Shown piece by piece: positions 63,121 to 64,000 of a DNA stretch of 64,000 nt. The translations under genes and the position numbers were made by a program. Source of the stretch: Amia ocellicauda (Eukaryota; Chordata; Actinopteri; Amiiformes; Amiidae); assembly GCF_036373705.1 (NCBI RefSeq), contig NC_089868.1:11296520-11360519 (forward strand), written 5' to 3'. Under the pieces are notes generated by a model. The model ran no database searches and had not been told where the DNA came from. It saw nothing but the letters and a program-made list of their open reading frames with translations. How positions within the stretch are numbered: the first letter of the stretch is position 1; each line of letters opens with the position of its first letter.

Positions 63121-64000
63121 GTAAGTGCATTTATTTTCCCTTTAAATAAATACAAATCTAATTTAAACGCTTAACCTAACGTTTGTAATACGTAATTTAG
63201 CAGTCCAGTATTTTTTTTTCGTAAACGTCGTATTAGTATAAATCAATTTAAAAGCAGTTTTGTGTCACATGCTATGGTATATCCAATGCTCCCGTTTGTA
63301 AAGAAATAAGACGATGGCAGCATTTAAATGAACACATTTAGACTTTCCCCCCCCCCACTATATTTCTTTCTAAATTAAAGTAATGGTTCCCAACCGTTTT
63401 AACATATGTTACCTATCAGTTTAATGCAAAGAAAAACCTTTTCAAATAAAGAAATGTCAGTATATTACCTATGGATTTACATTTCAATCAATATGCTAAA
63501 CATTCGTATGTGTTTTTATGTTGTTGTTTTTTTGCACCAATACAGTCGTTTCAGTTTTGAAAACAACATTAAATTGCTTAAAGATTTGTTATTGATTTTG
63601 AAGATTTGGTTTAGGTAACAATGTAGTTTCTAAGTGGTGGTAAGGTTTTTCTGAAATTCATAACAAATAATAAAAACTAAGCTTTTTCCCTGTACATATC
63701 AAGATAGTCGGATTTTAACCCAGTTATAGGGTAAAACTAAAAAACTAGGATGACTACCTGGTATAGATAGAACATGCACAGAACAACATGTTTTTCTTCC
63801 TGTCGATTAGTTTTTATTTATTTCTTTCTTTGGTTTGATTTGAAGATTTGTTTTTGATCTTGTGATTATAGACTTGCACCTTTAATGACATCTGTCGGTG
63901 TGCATGGTCTTCAGTAACCCAAGTACTACCGTCAAGTTCAGTAAGTGCTCTTGACCCCGATAATAAAGGGCTTGAGTTACTTATTTAGTTCGATCTTAAA
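63121..64000 (+). other. Probable first intron of the downstream gene
   Basis: AT-rich sequence after the GTAAGT donor to the window edge, with a C homopolymer at 63348-63357. No exon is recognised. Confidence 0.35.

Overview
This window is vertebrate nuclear DNA, most likely from a ray-finned fish. It is AT-rich, with long introns, GT-AG splice sites, many microsatellites, two fish-type Tc1 transposons, hAT-like MITEs and LINE-2 debris. It has no operons, CRISPR arrays or prokaryotic signals. The lineage within fishes cannot be settled from the sequence alone.

There are two complete protein-coding genes, both on the + strand. Bases 1474-8221 hold a four-exon histone chaperone ASF1 gene of 204 codons. 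Its sequence, length and C-terminal tail are of ASF1A type. Bases 16217-56486 hold a ten-exon gene for a cAMP-dependent protein kinase (PKA) catalytic subunit of 351 codons, with PRKACB-type diagnostic residues. Intron 1 of the kinase gene (about 31 kb) contains a second first exon (41080-41257). It encodes a Cbeta2-type N-terminus and joins exon 2 in the correct phase, so two promoters should give 351- and 395-residue kinases. The kinase 3' UTR probably ends near 58.67 kb. A third, unidentified + strand gene probably starts near 63.0-63.1 kb: a ZNF143-like motif, an inverted CCAAT box and a strong splice donor are visible.

The 7 kb between the two genes carries a nearly perfect, apparently intact Tc1 transposon (9532-11118, transposase on the - strand). 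It also carries an internally deleted member of a different Tc1 family (14478-15348). Kinase intron 1 holds a LINE-2 relic, a diverged 0.3 kb direct repeat pair, a LINE/SINE-type 3' tail and several GC-balanced islands that could be conserved regulatory elements. Kinase intron 3 holds a 157-bp hAT MITE with an 8-bp target duplication.

The main points are the pairing of an ASF1A-like gene with a PRKACB-like gene, and the preserved Cbeta2 first exon with ETS/RUNX-like motifs upstream. In human, ASF1B neighbours PRKACA, while ASF1A and PRKACB lie on different chromosomes. The window may therefore keep the lost second half of an ancient duplicated ASF1-PRKAC block. I found no wholly novel system.
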